Below are positions 1-11,705 of a DNA stretch of 64,000 nucleotides, in pieces. Where the stretch lies: assembly GCF_048771995.1 (NCBI RefSeq), contig NC_133030.1, positions 60,296,001 to 60,360,000 of the forward strand, in the 5' to 3' direction. Both the position numbers and the translations under genes were made by a program. How positions within the stretch are numbered: position 1 is the stretch's first letter; each line of letters begins with the position of its first letter. The notes below the pieces were generated by a model. It did not search any database, was not told the origin of the DNA, and was given only the letters and a program-made list of their open reading frames with translations. Source of the stretch: Taeniopygia guttata (Eukaryota; Chordata; Aves; Passeriformes; Estrildidae).

Positions 1-872
1 TGGAGTCACCAGCGATGGAGAAAGGAGGGTAAACAATCATTACTATGCAGATTTCAAAGAGAGATGCATCTGTGCCTGGCTTTCTGCTTTGTTTGGTGAC
101 ATCTTCACAGGACAAAGTGGAGTTTCTTTTCTCCCTTAACTCTTACATTAGCAGGGGAAGTATGAATTTGTTGTGATAGTAGCTGTCATATGCACAAAAA
201 ACATCCCCTCCCCCAAAAAAAACAAAAAAAAACAAACAAAAAAAAAAAGAAACAAAAAGCTCCCAAACAAACAGTAACACAATTCCCTGGGACTGAAGAT
301 TCTGCATCTCAGCAAGTGGCTTCCTGGAGGAATATATCCACAAAGGATTAAACTCCCATCCTAATTAGAAGGGAATCTCTGAGACAACCTTTTCCACAAA
401 GGAAACAAAAAGGCAGCGCTGACACCTCTAATGCATATATTAACACTAAAGACATGGAAATTAATTGGATTTATTACTCTCACAGCTGCAAAGATGGCTC
501 ATTTCTAAGTTTATTTTACAGAAAGTGGCGGGAGGAGTGGGATTTAATAGTCAGCTCAGTTAAGCTAATGAGCCAAAACTAATGGTCTCTTCTTGTTTAG
601 AGAGGCCCCAGCTCACTGGAGCACCTGAGCTTGTGTGTGGCTCTCAGCGTGATGAGAGTCCAAGGGATGCTTGGCATCTGCTGGAATGTTTGATGAGTAG
701 GACATGCACAGATGCTTAAGGTCTGGGAGGAAGAGGAAGCATCTTTCTCAATGGCAGCCAAAACCAGTGGGATGATCTGTGGGGATCAATCCAAGATATC
801 ATTTCTGTCCTGAAGAAATGCTCTGGAGACAAAAAGACAATGAGAAACTCTGTCCATTTCCAGCCAGGTTAG
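1..872. other. Intergenic, unique-looking
   Basis: An A-rich tract lies at 216-262. No splice-flanked coding stretch, CR1 end or promoter-like CpG cluster was seen. Confidence 0.5.
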
Positions 873-1203
873 TTTTCTGCTAATTTACCAAGCACAACCA
901 TCTTTCCAAGAGGTTGGATCCATTCCAAAAGAAAGCCACAGCTCCCTTGTGATGGCTCCAGCAGGTAGGACACTGAGACAGGAATTATTTTCTGCTAATT
1001 TACCAAGCACAACCATCTTTTCAAGAGGTTGGATCCATTCCAAAAGAAAGCCACAGCTCCCTTGTGATGGCTCCAGCAGGTAGGACACTGAGACAGGAAT
1101 TATTTTCTGCTAATTTACCAAGCACAACCATCTTTTCAAGAGGTTGGATCCATTCCAAAAGAAAGTCACAGCTCCCTTGTGATGGCTCCAGCAGGTAGGA
1201 CAC
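873..1203. repeat. 115-bp tandem repeat, 2.9 copies
   Basis: Units begin TTTTCTGCTAATTTACCAAG at 873, 988 and 1103, a period of exactly 115 bases. Units two and three differ by about one base over their shared length (GAAAGCC versus GAAAGTC), so the expansion is recent. The third unit stops near 1203. The minus-strand open frames across it merely reflect that 115 is not a multiple of three and have no coding support. Confidence 0.93.
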
Positions 1204-2370
1204 AGCCAGGAAGGCAGGAGCTCAGCTGCAGCTCAATACTGGCACCAGTGTCCCTAAATCTCAGCCTCTCTCATGTTTTTTAGGCTGCATCACTTGAAAG
1301 GATGTTAAAAAGTTTTCTAAAGGAGCTCTCAGAGATCTGTCCTCTCCTGTAGATGAAGAGAAACAGAAGGTTTTTTGTGGGAAAACTGAGTGTGGAAATG
1401 GCAAGATGAGTGTTGTTTACAGAGCACTTACCTCAACCCTCCATGAGAGGATTTGGAGGATTTTGGTAGCTTCCTTCCCAAATTAGAAACCAATTTTCTG
1501 AGGCAAAGGCAGGCTGCCTTGGCCAGGGAGGTGTTAAACTAACAACAAAAGGGAAAGGTGCAAAGAGGGAACAAATGGAAACTCATTTAACACATAATGA
1601 AGGTGCTGAGAACAAAATTAATCAAAGCAAAGAAGGAAGTGGAGAAAAATGCTTTCATCACCTATTCACCAAAGGTAGGTCCTGGCTAATAAACAGGAAT
1701 CTCTGTTGTACAGCAAAAATTTGGCCTAGATGGAAACCTGATGGGAGGCTCACTGAAGTGTTAAAACCATGGCTTTTAGGGAGGCTGAAATGAGGATAAG
1801 ATAGGGACCTGTTAGAAATGGGATAGTGAACATCCAGGTCAATGGACTCAGTAGTAAATGAATCTGAAAATTGATGGCTCAATCATCTAAAATAGAAAGT
1901 ACAAAACAGACCAGACAAGAGTCTGCAGTGGAGCACAAAATCAAACCTATGAACCATCTGAACATCCCCCCCCAGCAGCTGCCAAAGGCAAGGAGGGGAA
2001 AAGGGCCAGATTGTCACAGGGAAACTTCAAATGGAGCAAATCTGCAGGAAAGCTGCCTCCAGCACTGAGACAGGCGCCGTGCTTGTGAGGGATGATGGTG
2101 ATTATTTGCTATCTCAAAAGAACTCACACATCCAACAGGGCAGAACTGTGGATCAGACCTTTTTTCTTGGCAGATACAGAGAATTTGATCACAGCACTGA
2201 AAACACACAGTAGCTTAGGTGGGAAGTGATTGCCACTCGAAAACATTTGTTATGTGCAGATGGAATAAAATCAAAGCCAGTCAGACATTGCCTTGCTGCT
2301 TTCTCAGGCTGCTGTTACCAACCTGAAAACAATCATGGGCTAACTGAGTTCAGAGGAAGAATTTAAACAG
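1204..2370. other. Intergenic, nothing recognised
   Basis: Short open frames on both strands have no splice or codon support. No repeat family is recognised. Confidence 0.45.
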
Positions 2371-2455
2371 AAAAAAACCCCAAACAAACAAACAAACAAA
2401 AAACAAACCATAAAAACCCAAAACAACACAAAAAAAAACCCAAACAAAAAAATCC
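2371..2455. repeat. A-rich (CAAA)n low-complexity tract
   Basis: Runs of AAACAAACAAACAAACAAA with interspersed CCC. Partly complementary to the T-rich tract at 2713-2777. Confidence 0.85.
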
Positions 2456-2712
2456 CAAGAATGATAATAGGGAATATTGAAGAACATTTCACTATAGTGA
2501 CCAAAAGCCACAATCTGACAAGTGAGGGACTGTTCTAGTGGTTAAAACAATACCTCTTCATCAAGAGGAGAACAGAGATATCCTTTATAAACAAATGGGA
2601 ACAGAGATGCTGAAGGCAGTGAGTACAAATCCAAAGGTAGGATCTATAGATCATCCATATGGGAAACAAAAGGGTAGGAGACAGCCAAGAGAATTTGGGC
2701 AACTGCAGCAAT

Positions 2713-2777
2713 CTTTTTTTGTTTGTTTGTTTGTTTTTTTGTTTTTGTTTGGGTTTTTTGTTTGTTTGTTTTTTAAG
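2713..2777. repeat. T-rich (GTTT)n low-complexity tract
   Basis: Runs of TTTGTTTGTTTGTTTG with T homopolymers, the approximate reverse complement of the tract 330 bases upstream. Confidence 0.85.
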
Positions 2778-3735
2778 TACAGAGAAACTTGTTGTTTTCC
2801 ATATGGGGGGCAATAGCCCTGCAGAAAAGGCAGCAGCAGAAAAGCACCAATTTTTGGTTGTGTCCTTTGAAAACAGCCAGAGGGTAAAGTGACATCACCT
2901 GGGGCTGATGACAGAGCTTTCCCCCCAGTGGGCAGTAGGGTGATCATTAGGCAGAGATTAGATATTTTTAAATAAAAGGGTTTGTGCAACCTGCAGCAAG
3001 GCAGAACTGTCTGTGCTGGGCTTTTGCCTTCCAATTTCCCATTGATGCTTTGCTAACAGAGGCAGCTCTGGGAATTCCCATGCAGAGGAGAGGCCAGAAA
3101 GTGTGTGAGGTAACACTGGGTAACAACAACATGGGTGCAACACCTAAAACACTGGGAGTAGCCTTCCAGTAAATCTCTCCCCCATCTCCACTGGTAGTTA
3201 TGAGCCAAGTTGTACCATTGGCAATCAGATCTTTCCTGTCCTCCTGGAGAACAGCGGGATTGGCCTCTTGGATCCCCAAGATTAAATCTCAGCAGGAGCC
3301 TGTGGTGTTGTTGCTGGATACTGCCCTTGGAGCAGCAAGAAGGACCAGGGCATTGGGTGGGACAGGATCTTGGAGACACTCCCCTACAGCTCCTGGGCTT
3401 GAGACTCACTGTGGGATCAAGAGTTTGCCTTTCCAGCTGGACACTCCCAAACCCACCTCATCTGGGTTTGTTAACAGATTGTTTATTGCCAAGCCGGTTT
3501 AGAAACTCCATACAAATCCAGCTCTTAGGCAGAGCTGCAGCCCTTCAGGGAGCTCCCAAAACATCCTCAGAGTTACCAGAAAGGCAGGGTTAGTCATGAG
3601 ACCTTTTACTGATGGAGACAGATCCAGAGCACGGGTGAGCTCAGTGAGCACATGGCCAGGCTCTCCCAGGACAAGGCACCACTGTGCTCCCAAGCTCCCT
3701 GCCTGGAGCCACCTTGCCAAGAGGGAATGGCAGAG
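2778..3735. other. Intergenic, nothing recognised
   Basis: Moderately GC-rich. Overlapping open frames of up to 127 codons lie on both strands, mutually antisense, with no splice sites or family resemblance. Confidence 0.45.
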
Positions 3736-3742
3736 CCTCTTT

Positions 3743-3831
3743 TGGGAAAATGGGAAAAACGCGGGAAAATGGAGAAATAACGCGGGAAAATTAAGAAAAA
3801 ATGCGGGAAAATAGGGAAAACGCGGGAAAAT
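3743..3831. repeat. Minisatellite of four E2F-like GCGGGAAAAT boxes
   Basis: GCGGGAAAAT occurs at 3761, 3782, 3803 and 3822, a period of 21, 21 and 19 bases, separated by A-rich linkers. The complement TTTCCCGC matches the E2F consensus (TTTSSCGC). The GCG core is a CpG in otherwise CpG-poor DNA. Whether it binds E2F is inference. Confidence 0.85.
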
Positions 3832-3835
3832 GAAC

Positions 3836-3957
3836 TCAAAACTGGGCACTAAACCCCAAAACCAGGCACAAACCACAAAACCAAACCCAAAACTAGGAAA
3901 AAACCACAAAACCAAACCCAAAACTTGGCACTAAATCCCAAAACCAGGAACAAACCC
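3836..3957. repeat. A/C-rich minisatellite
   Basis: Imperfect units related to CACTAAACCCCAAAACCAGG and CACAAAACCAAACCCAAAAC. It abuts the E2F-box cluster, so both may have expanded from one unstable segment. G-poor on the plus strand. Confidence 0.75.
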
Positions 3958-4542
3958 CACAGTGGAGGACTGATGTCTCAGGTCACCACTGGGGAGGATA
4001 GTGGCCATTCTGCCATTGTCCCACAAAGCTGTTCCCATTTCCACTGCAGCTGCATGGAAATCAGCTCATCTCAACATCCCACGGGCACTGTTGGCTCAGC
4101 TGTCGGTAGCTGAGCTGCCTCACTCGTGGCACATGTGGAGAGGCATCACCAGTTGGTATCTTCACCTTCCAGTGCCTTACAAAGAAGGAAATCTACAGAG
4201 AGAGGCACAGATCTGCTGTATTTGTGGTGAGACTCTAAGCAACGTCCACACACTCCACTTTCCCAGAAAACGCCTGTTACACCGCTACAAAAAGCCCTCA
4301 TTTATTGACTATTAATGAAAGCATTCTTCCAAGAGGTGGGAAGGAGCAGGAAAGCTGACGAGCCCAGCCCAGCTTAGCAGAGCCAGGGACATGGGGCCTG
4401 CAGTGCCAAGCAGAGATTGATGCAACATGAGCAGCCCTGAGCCAGCAAACTCAGGGGATGGGGAAAAAGGAGTGTAAATCCCTGAAGTGCATAGCCACGG
4501 CCTGGAAAAAAAAATCAGGACAAAAAGCGAAGGGCAAAGCTT

Positions 4543-4935
4543 GAGTCACAGAATTCACAGAATGAGCAGGTTGGAAGAGACCTTCAGGATCATCGAGTCC
4601 AACCCAGCCCCAGCAGCTCAACTAAACCCTGGCACCCAGTGCCACATCCAGGCTTTGTTAAACACACCCAGGGATGGTGACTCCACTACCTCCCCAGGCA
4701 GAACATTCCAGAACTTTATCACCTTCTCAATAAAAAACTTTTTCCTAATATCCAGCCTGTATTTCCCTTGGCACAGCTTTAGAATGTGTCCTGTGGTTCT
4801 GTCAGTGCTGCCTGGAGAAAGAGCCCAACCCCACCTGAGCACAGGCACCTTTCAGGAGCTGTAGACAGTGATGAGTTCAGCCCTGAGTCTCCTTTTCTTC
4901 AGCCTCAGCCATTCCTCACAGGAATTGTTTTCCCA
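4543..4935 (-). mobile_element. CR1 LINE 3' fragment
   Basis: Starts with CACAGAATGAGCAGGTTGGA and continues through the recognisable CR1 end: CCTTCAGGATCATCGAGTCC, the GTGACTCCACTACCTCCCC segment and CTAATATCCAGCC. Divergence from the abundant copies suggests an older CR1 subfamily. Confidence 0.85.
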
Positions 4936-5049
4936 GCTCCTCACCAGCCTTGAATCCATCAAGAACCCACCATAAAGAGTCCACCCTGAACCCACCACAC
5001 CCCTAATGCTGCTGGCCCTGGTGCATCAGCCCTTTTTACCCCAGACTGT

Positions 5050-5515
5050 TATCCAGCAAGGGAACAAGTCAATGGAATAACCTACTCCGGATTCATTACT
5101 GTCAGCTCACTCAGAATGATGTGCATTAATGACCAGATTATATCTGTTTATATAATACAAATTACCATAGAGTGACTGCAGGCATTGAAACCTCCTTGTG
5201 TGTTTGACACACATAAATAATGGAGGAGCTCACGCTGCATTTGGTACACATGACTAACCTTTTATCCCTGGCACCCCAGTGCAGGCTGCAGAGAGACTCG
5301 GGTTTCACATTCCTCGCTCCAGCTGTCATTAGCCTCTCTGAGTGCTGGCGAATTGGCAGCTAATTGATGTCCTTGTTGGACATTATTTTATTAGTCAGGC
5401 CTGGTGAGCATCAAGTGGCATTTTAATGCCCTTCTATCCTTGGCTCCGTGTGACCTGAAGTGTTAAGGCCTGTAAATAATTAACTACACTCCAAGAGTTT
5501 CAGGAAAGGGTGAAT
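5050..5515. promoter_or_regulatory. Candidate conserved non-coding element
   Basis: Repeat-free sequence rich in homeodomain-type cores (GTGCATTAATGACC, GCTAATTGATG, AATAATTAAC), next to but distinct from a CR1 copy. The composition resembles vertebrate enhancers, but conservation cannot be tested here. Confidence 0.3.
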
Positions 5516-5559
5516 AAGTTGTCCTGGGGGTTCGGGCTGCTCCAGCCCTCCCTGGTGCT

Positions 5560-6245
5560 GTGACCAATGTGGGTTCCTGGTAGGACCATGGGACATGAGG
5601 AGCCACCCAGACCTCAGGCCCTCAGTGATGGTTCACTGTGGGAATCCAGGGCTGCCCTGGAAGGTCTGGGACCCTGGCAGGGGTCAGGAACCCCCCTGGA
5701 CAGAGCCCCCAGAGACACTGTCTGTGATCTCTGTCCATGGAAAAGAGTTTTCAATCTTACAGGATGAATTACAAGCTCTGAGTGTTTGATATAAGTAATA
5801 ATTAAGTGTGGCACGGGTGCAAAAGTAAAATTTTAGGTTTCTAGATTAGGGGTTCAGAGGGAACAAGATGGAGGAAATTGGGTGTGTCTTGTCCTTTTTC
5901 TCCTTCTTCATGCCCTCCATGTTTCACTGTGGTGTTGGCATTTTTCTGTTGGTTCAGGCTGGGGACACACTGTTCAACGTAGGTGACAGATATTGGCACG
6001 TTATTGTAAATCCAGCACAGGTAGTTTGTGGTATTTAATGTTTGTACCATCCCACTGAGGGCAGAGCCCCACACGCTGCCCTGCAGGACAGAGCTGCGGC
6101 AGGGCAGCAGAACATGTTAGAGATAAACAGAATAAACAACCTTGAAACAGCACAGACCAATTATGGCTTCTGCTTTGGCAACGGGGCAGAAAGACAGAGA
6201 CTTTCTACATCTCAGAATCATCAATACCGCAGATTCTGACAGTTC
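5560..6245 (+). mobile_element. LTR-like fragment of an endogenous retrovirus
   Basis: The block around 5800-6235 resembles LTRs I recall from songbird genomes: GGTTCAGAGGGAACAAGATG, CACTGTGGTGTTGGCA, CATCCCACTGAGGGCAGAGC, then an AATAAACAACCTTGAAACAG poly(A) region. Neither terminal TG/CA pair nor target duplication could be assigned, so the ends are approximate. No internal retroviral gene is visible. Confidence 0.5.
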
Positions 6246-6249
6246 ACAC

Positions 6250-6985
6250 CATCCTTGGAGGTGGATGGACCTTTGGGAATCTGCCATGGAGAAGAGGGAG
6301 AAGCAGGAGTTTGCATAGAGCTGTGGGAGAAGGTTCAAATGAGGGTTTGGTGCATAGAGCTGTGCCACGCTGCCCAGGGCTTGTTGCTGCACCAAAAACC
6401 CATCACTGCATCGAGCTGTCCCTGACATGTGGTGAGGAATAAAGGATTTTCACAACCTGCTGTGAGCTTCTGGCTTGTCTGAAACCCCATGTGCCAGGTC
6501 ACCCAGGGGCTGGGGCTCAGTGCTCACATCCCTGCTGGGCCAGGGCACTGAGCAGCATCCCCAGCTGGGGACCCAGGGCACAGTCAGGTTCCTCTGGGAC
6601 TGTGGGCAGGGAGGTTCTGCTGTTGCATGTTGCCTCAAAAATACTGGCCTTTTTTTCTTCTGCTGTTTGCTTTAAAACTGGCTAAATAACCTGAAATTTG
6701 AGACTTGCAAATCAGGGATGACAAAAAAAAAATTTAAGTGAAACATTGGGAATCACTTTTTAAAATTTAATTAATTCTTTTCTTTTTTAAATGATTTTTA
6801 GCAGCACTGGGAAGTCCACCCTAAGCTCAGACCTCCTGAGGTCACTGCTGGCAGACCATTCCCTGTTGATCTCTTGGGATTTCTCCCCTTCCTTTCCCTC
6901 CTTTACCTATGGCTTTGTTGCTCTTATGTTGGGCTTCTCTTTGGGGGCTCTCCTGATGGGGGAAGCCCTTTTGGAGTAGTTCTCT
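6250..6985. other. Intergenic, possible degraded repeat
   Basis: A second AATAAA lies at 6439-6444. Otherwise a mixture of GC-rich and T-rich sequence without a recognised gene. Confidence 0.35.
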
Positions 6986-7545
6986 ATTAAGAATGAGAGA
7001 TATATTGGACTTTTTTTGGTTTTAGCTTTTGTTTATTGTTATTTTATCAAAACTTTAGTATGTTGTTTGTACTAGATTTTGTATGTAGGCAAAACAGTAC
7101 AGAAATGGCTTTAGATGTATAGTTTTAAGGTTTTTTTAAGGCTGAACTAAAACTAAACTACTTGATTAAGAAATGATACTTAGATTATTTTCTTTTTTAA
7201 CTTGATAAGTGATCTGTTGAAGCTTGTCATGTGGACTTCTTTGTCTAATTACAAAACATTACCCAGACCCATGAAGAAGAAGGAAGAGAAAGGAACTCAA
7301 GACAACACCCTATACTGTCCATCTTGTTTTATATCCATTATTATATTCTAAAAACCTAAACTCTTAAGTTTTCCACCACCTTGTGATACAACACACCTCA
7401 TACCAACTACATACTCAGTAATCTTAGTACTATCAATCAATTTTTAAAGTCTTCTCCACAGCTTCAGGTTAAATGCAATGCTTTCTTGTGAGTCTGTGCC
7501 TTTAAGCACAGAAAGTTTAAAATTCTCAGCATCCAGGATTCCAAC
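6986..7545. other. AT-rich block, possibly transposon-derived
   Basis: A sharp change to AT-rich sequence with unusual C/A-rich stretches (ACACCCTATACTGTCCATC, CATACCAACTACATACTCAG). It reads like part of an old LTR element, but no ends, poly(A) context or ORF identify it. Confidence 0.3.
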
Positions 7546-10500
7546 AGCTACCCATCACTCTGTAACCCCTCTGGGACAGGAATTTTCTGTTCCTACATGA
7601 GCACTCTGCATTTGTTCTCAAACAGAGCCCCCGGGGCAACAGCATGATGCAAAATATAAATAATTTAAAATCAAACTTTGATCAGTCTCATGAGATCCCT
7701 TCTCCAGCCCTGCTTAGGTACTGCATAGGCTTTTCCAGGAGCTGAGTAAAAATGAACAGGCAACTTGAGCACACCAGGCTATTCATACATTAGGCAATAA
7801 TTATAATGTATATTAACTGCCTGGGTGTTGAAAGAGTCCCAGCATGAGATTGCTTCCCTAATAGGAGACAGGAGTGATAAAAGACAGTAATAGATTGCCT
7901 TTCAGATGTGGAATTAAAAGCAGCAGCTCATTAGATTATTTTTTTTTCACAGCCTCTAATCGCAAGTAGTTCCTTTTCAAGTCAGATTTCCATTTCCAAG
8001 GCTAAGCTCAGCAACACAAACAGAAATTAAAGAGGATAGGGGGTCCTATTCTGACCTCTCCAGGATCACAGGAAGGGAGAGTAACTGAGCTCAGCTCAGC
8101 AGTGCTGCCCAGCCCACCTAGGCAGCCTTCTGAAGAGACTAGCATCAAAAGATCAGGATTTGGCAGCTTTTTTTGCTTTTTTCTCCTTTTAAAAGGTAGC
8201 CCCTACATTTCCTTTTTCTTTTTTTTTTTTTTTTTTTTTTTTTAGATAGCCTAGAAGATAAAGCTTTTGAATTAGAAGAATCAAACAAAAAAAAATTGTT
8301 ACTTCAAAGCAGTGGTGGAGATTCTTAAAAAACTGACATTTCCACTTACTGATCCAGTTTGTCTCTAGCAAGGAATGGTTTCCAGACAACTTTGGCTGCT
8401 GTTTTAAAAAGTAAAGTATAGAAAGCAAGAGAAGAAAGGGCTGGATTTTTGCTGAGCTGGGAAGCACAGTAAATAACATTCATTAGGTTATCCCAGACAG
8501 TTTTAATGACTCAGAGTTTTAAACTGTTCATTCAACATCTTTACAGGCCAAAATACAGTAAGCTTTCAAACTCAAATCCTTTGGCAGGAGCTGCATAATC
8601 CATAAAACATTTTAAGGGCAGGAATACAGGGGAGAGTCAAAAAGGTATAAAATTAGACTGGGAATAGTGTTGCTGGTCAAATTTCATCTAAATCAGCAGC
8701 GAAGTCTGATTTTATCTGCACTGATGACACCTAAAAATAAAGAAGTCTGGAGCACCTCTGTCTTCCCACCCCCAGAGCCAGGACAGGCACAGCCACATGC
8801 AGATTTTGGCTGCCAGGCATGGGTTAACCAGATTTCCCCATCCCTGTTTTTGGTAGCCAAGCTCTTAAACACAGATGGAGACTTGGATCCAGCAGCACAA
8901 AAGCTGCATTTTTTTTTTTTTTTCCCCCCACTGTTCTGTCCACTTCACCCTGGATGGGAAATGAGCTCTTCAGCAGAGGAGGGTTTACACATTATTCATG
9001 CAGGAATCCAGGCCTGGGGTTTAGGACTATCTTAAGGCTCCCCAAGTGGCATGATCCAATCCTGCTGTGTCCTTCCAAGTGCCAGTGCTGCTGGTCCTGG
9101 CAGGCAGGGGAGCTTGGGCAGCTGGGATTTGTCTGTGGAAAGTGAAGGCAAAGCCCTGCAGCCTGGTCCCAGCTCTCCTTGAGGAGCCAGAGGATGCAGG
9201 GAGTGCCTGGGAGCTTCTCTGGAGCCAAGGGCTGCATCCCTATGGGGTATGGTCCATCCCCTTGTCCAGCTCACCAGCTTGAGTTTGGTTATGGTGTTTT
9301 TTCCTGCCTCAGCACGCTGTGGGACCAGTTAAAGAGGGTTTTCAGGGTGGTTTAGCACCTGAACAGGGAGAAAAGTGAAGCCCAGAGCCCGGCAGGGTCA
9401 TCACCCACAGGGAGACGTGAGCTGATGTGGTGCAGACCTTGCAGACCATGGAGCAGGTGACACCTGGTGAGAGCCCCCAAAGTGTCCCAAAGTGTCCCAC
9501 CCCAGCTGGGCTGGTGCTGGGGCACACAGAGACTGCAGCAGCTGAGCTGGGCTGCTCCAGGGGAGGATCTGCACCCCCAAACCCAACTGCAGCACCGGGC
9601 AGGGAGGGAGCAGGGAGGGAGCAGGGGCTGGCCCCAGAGGGATGGAGCAATGGGACATTAAAGGGTGGCCCAGGACACACACACAGAACAGGGCCCCTGG
9701 GGAAAAGCCACCTGTGGGGGGGGATTTTAAGGCAAGCTTTCAGCATTTTGGGAACTGGAGAAGCCAGGGGTGCTGCAGAAGCACCAGCTCATCTGGGGAT
9801 GGCTGAAGCTGAGCTGATTTTTGTCATTTTGGCGTGAAAGCGCTTGGGGTGAGCGTGGTCAGGATTTACACTCCAAGGGTGTAAATCAGGAATGCACTCA
9901 GAGCCTGAATCTGCAGGGCAGGGTTTGCCCAGAGGTGATGGGAGCAGGGAAGGTGCTTTTCTGTGGGCTGCTTTGACAAACTCGGTGTTGTGGTTAAGGA
10001 GACACTCAGGAGGGGAAGGAAGGGAACCCGCAGGATTTCCCTTTTATCAGCCACAACCACCTCCTCCATCTCTGCTGTCAGACAAGAAAGGGTTTGCAGG
10101 AAGGTGCTGTGGTCTGGGCAGGAAGGGGATTTCGTCCCTATCACCCCACACCACGGCACATGTTGATGGTTTCCCTGGATCAGGTTTGCAGCTGTGTGTG
10201 TTTCTCCAGTGCTCACCAGCTGCAGATCAAACCTGGGGTCAAAACCAAAAGCCCCCAAATCCAGAGCCACACTCCAGCCTGGCTCTGCTTCCCAGCAAAA
10301 GGCTCAAGCCTTTGGCCATTCACTTCCCAGAAATAGGATCAGGACCTAAAAGTAGCCACTAACCCCCCTCCAAAAAGTCCCCATAGATTACTGTTTGTTG
10401 CTAAATGTTCTCTCCCTGCTCCCCCTTTCTCCTGGAATCTTGTTGCACGGAGAGCTTGAGCACACAAAAATACACAGCTGAAAATGAAGCATCCCCCTGA

Positions 10501-11190
10501 GAAAACCAGGAAACCAACCCAGGAGTGAGCCCTTCCCTGCTCCATGTGCTAAATCCATTGGAGATGAGCAGCTCAGACCCAGAAACCCCAGGACTTCCCA
10601 CTCCCTCTCTCTTTTATGATTACCCAACCCTGCTACAAGCAGGCAATAAAATCCTGCAGCCACATCAACAAAATCAGATCAATTCCATGGCTTCACTTCC
10701 TCTTTAAACCTTATCAAATTACTCCTCATCCTAAGGATCCTGGGGAATAGCTCACAAAATCAAATTAAAGATTCATTCAAATTAAAAGGTTCAATTTTAA
10801 AAGAGGCAGGGCCAGGCCAGAAGGAGCTGAGGAAAGTATTTTTTAATGAGCTCAGTGGCAGGAGTATCTTTGATAATATATCTGATGGGGGGGACTCTGG
10901 GACCTGGCAGCACATGAGGCCTTTCCCTCCACACTGGGATAAATCAAAGGCCCAGGTGTCCCCACACACTGGTGTTAATGATCCCCCTGAGCCCCAGATT
11001 AAATTTTGGTGAGCAGAAGAAAAATGTGGCATTGGTCTTATGGATTGGCTGAGCCAGCAGCACAAGGGGGAAAGCATCTAAGAGAGAAAGGCAAGGTAAG
11101 AGTTGTGAAAGAAAATTCATTCTCTGGTAGGATGAGATCTCTGGTAGCTTGGCTGTGATCCTTCCTGGTTCTGATTTGAAAACAAATTCA
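7546..11190. other. Intergenic stretch without gene
   Basis: Contains a T25 homopolymer at 8219-8243, a T tract at 8910-8924 and a repeat-free AT-rich part at 7780-7960 (candidate conserved element). At 9000-10350 it is GC-richer, with overlapping antisense frames of up to 156 codons that lack splice or family support. Confidence 0.45.
8219..8243. repeat. T25 homopolymer
   Basis: An uninterrupted run of 25 T. Confidence 0.9.
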
Positions 11191-11194
11191 GCAA

Positions 11195-11705
11195 GAGAAT
11201 CAGAGAATCACAGAATGGTTGGGGTTGGAAGGGACCTTTAAGAACATCCAGTTTCAACCCCCTGCCATGGCAGGGACACCTTCCCTATCCCAGGTTGTTC
11301 CAAGCCTTGTCCAGCCTGGCCTTGGGCACTGCCAGGGATCCAGGGGCAGCCACAGCTTCTCTGGGCACCCTGTGCCAAGGCCTCACCACCCTCCCAGCCA
11401 GGAATTTCTTTTTAATATCCAATCTAAACCTACACTCTTTGTGTTTAAAGTAATTTCTCCTTGTCCAGTCACTCCATGCCCTTGTCCAAAATCCCTCTCC
11501 AGCTCTCCTGGAGCCTCTATAAGCACTGCAAGAGGCTCTGAGCTCTCCCCAGAGCCTTCTCTTCTCCAGGCTGAACAATCCCAACTCTCAGCCTGTCTCC
11601 AAAGCAGAGGCTCCCCAGCCCTCTGGTCACATCTTTGCTCCATCAGGTCCATGTCCTTCTGATGTTTGGGACCCCAAAGTTGGATGCAGCACTCAAAGCA
11701 TTCTC
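11195..11705 (-). mobile_element. CR1 LINE 3' fragment (about 0.5 kb)
   Basis: Begins ATCACAGAATGGTTGGGGTT and runs through the whole usual CR1 end, past CTCCAGGCTGAACAATCCCA and GCTCCATCAGGTCCATGTCC. One of the longest copies here. Confidence 0.92.

Noticed and set aside
885..1203. Repeated minus-strand peptides MSYLLEPSQGSC...
   Set aside because: They are translations of the 115-bp tandem repeat in shifting frames, not a gene.
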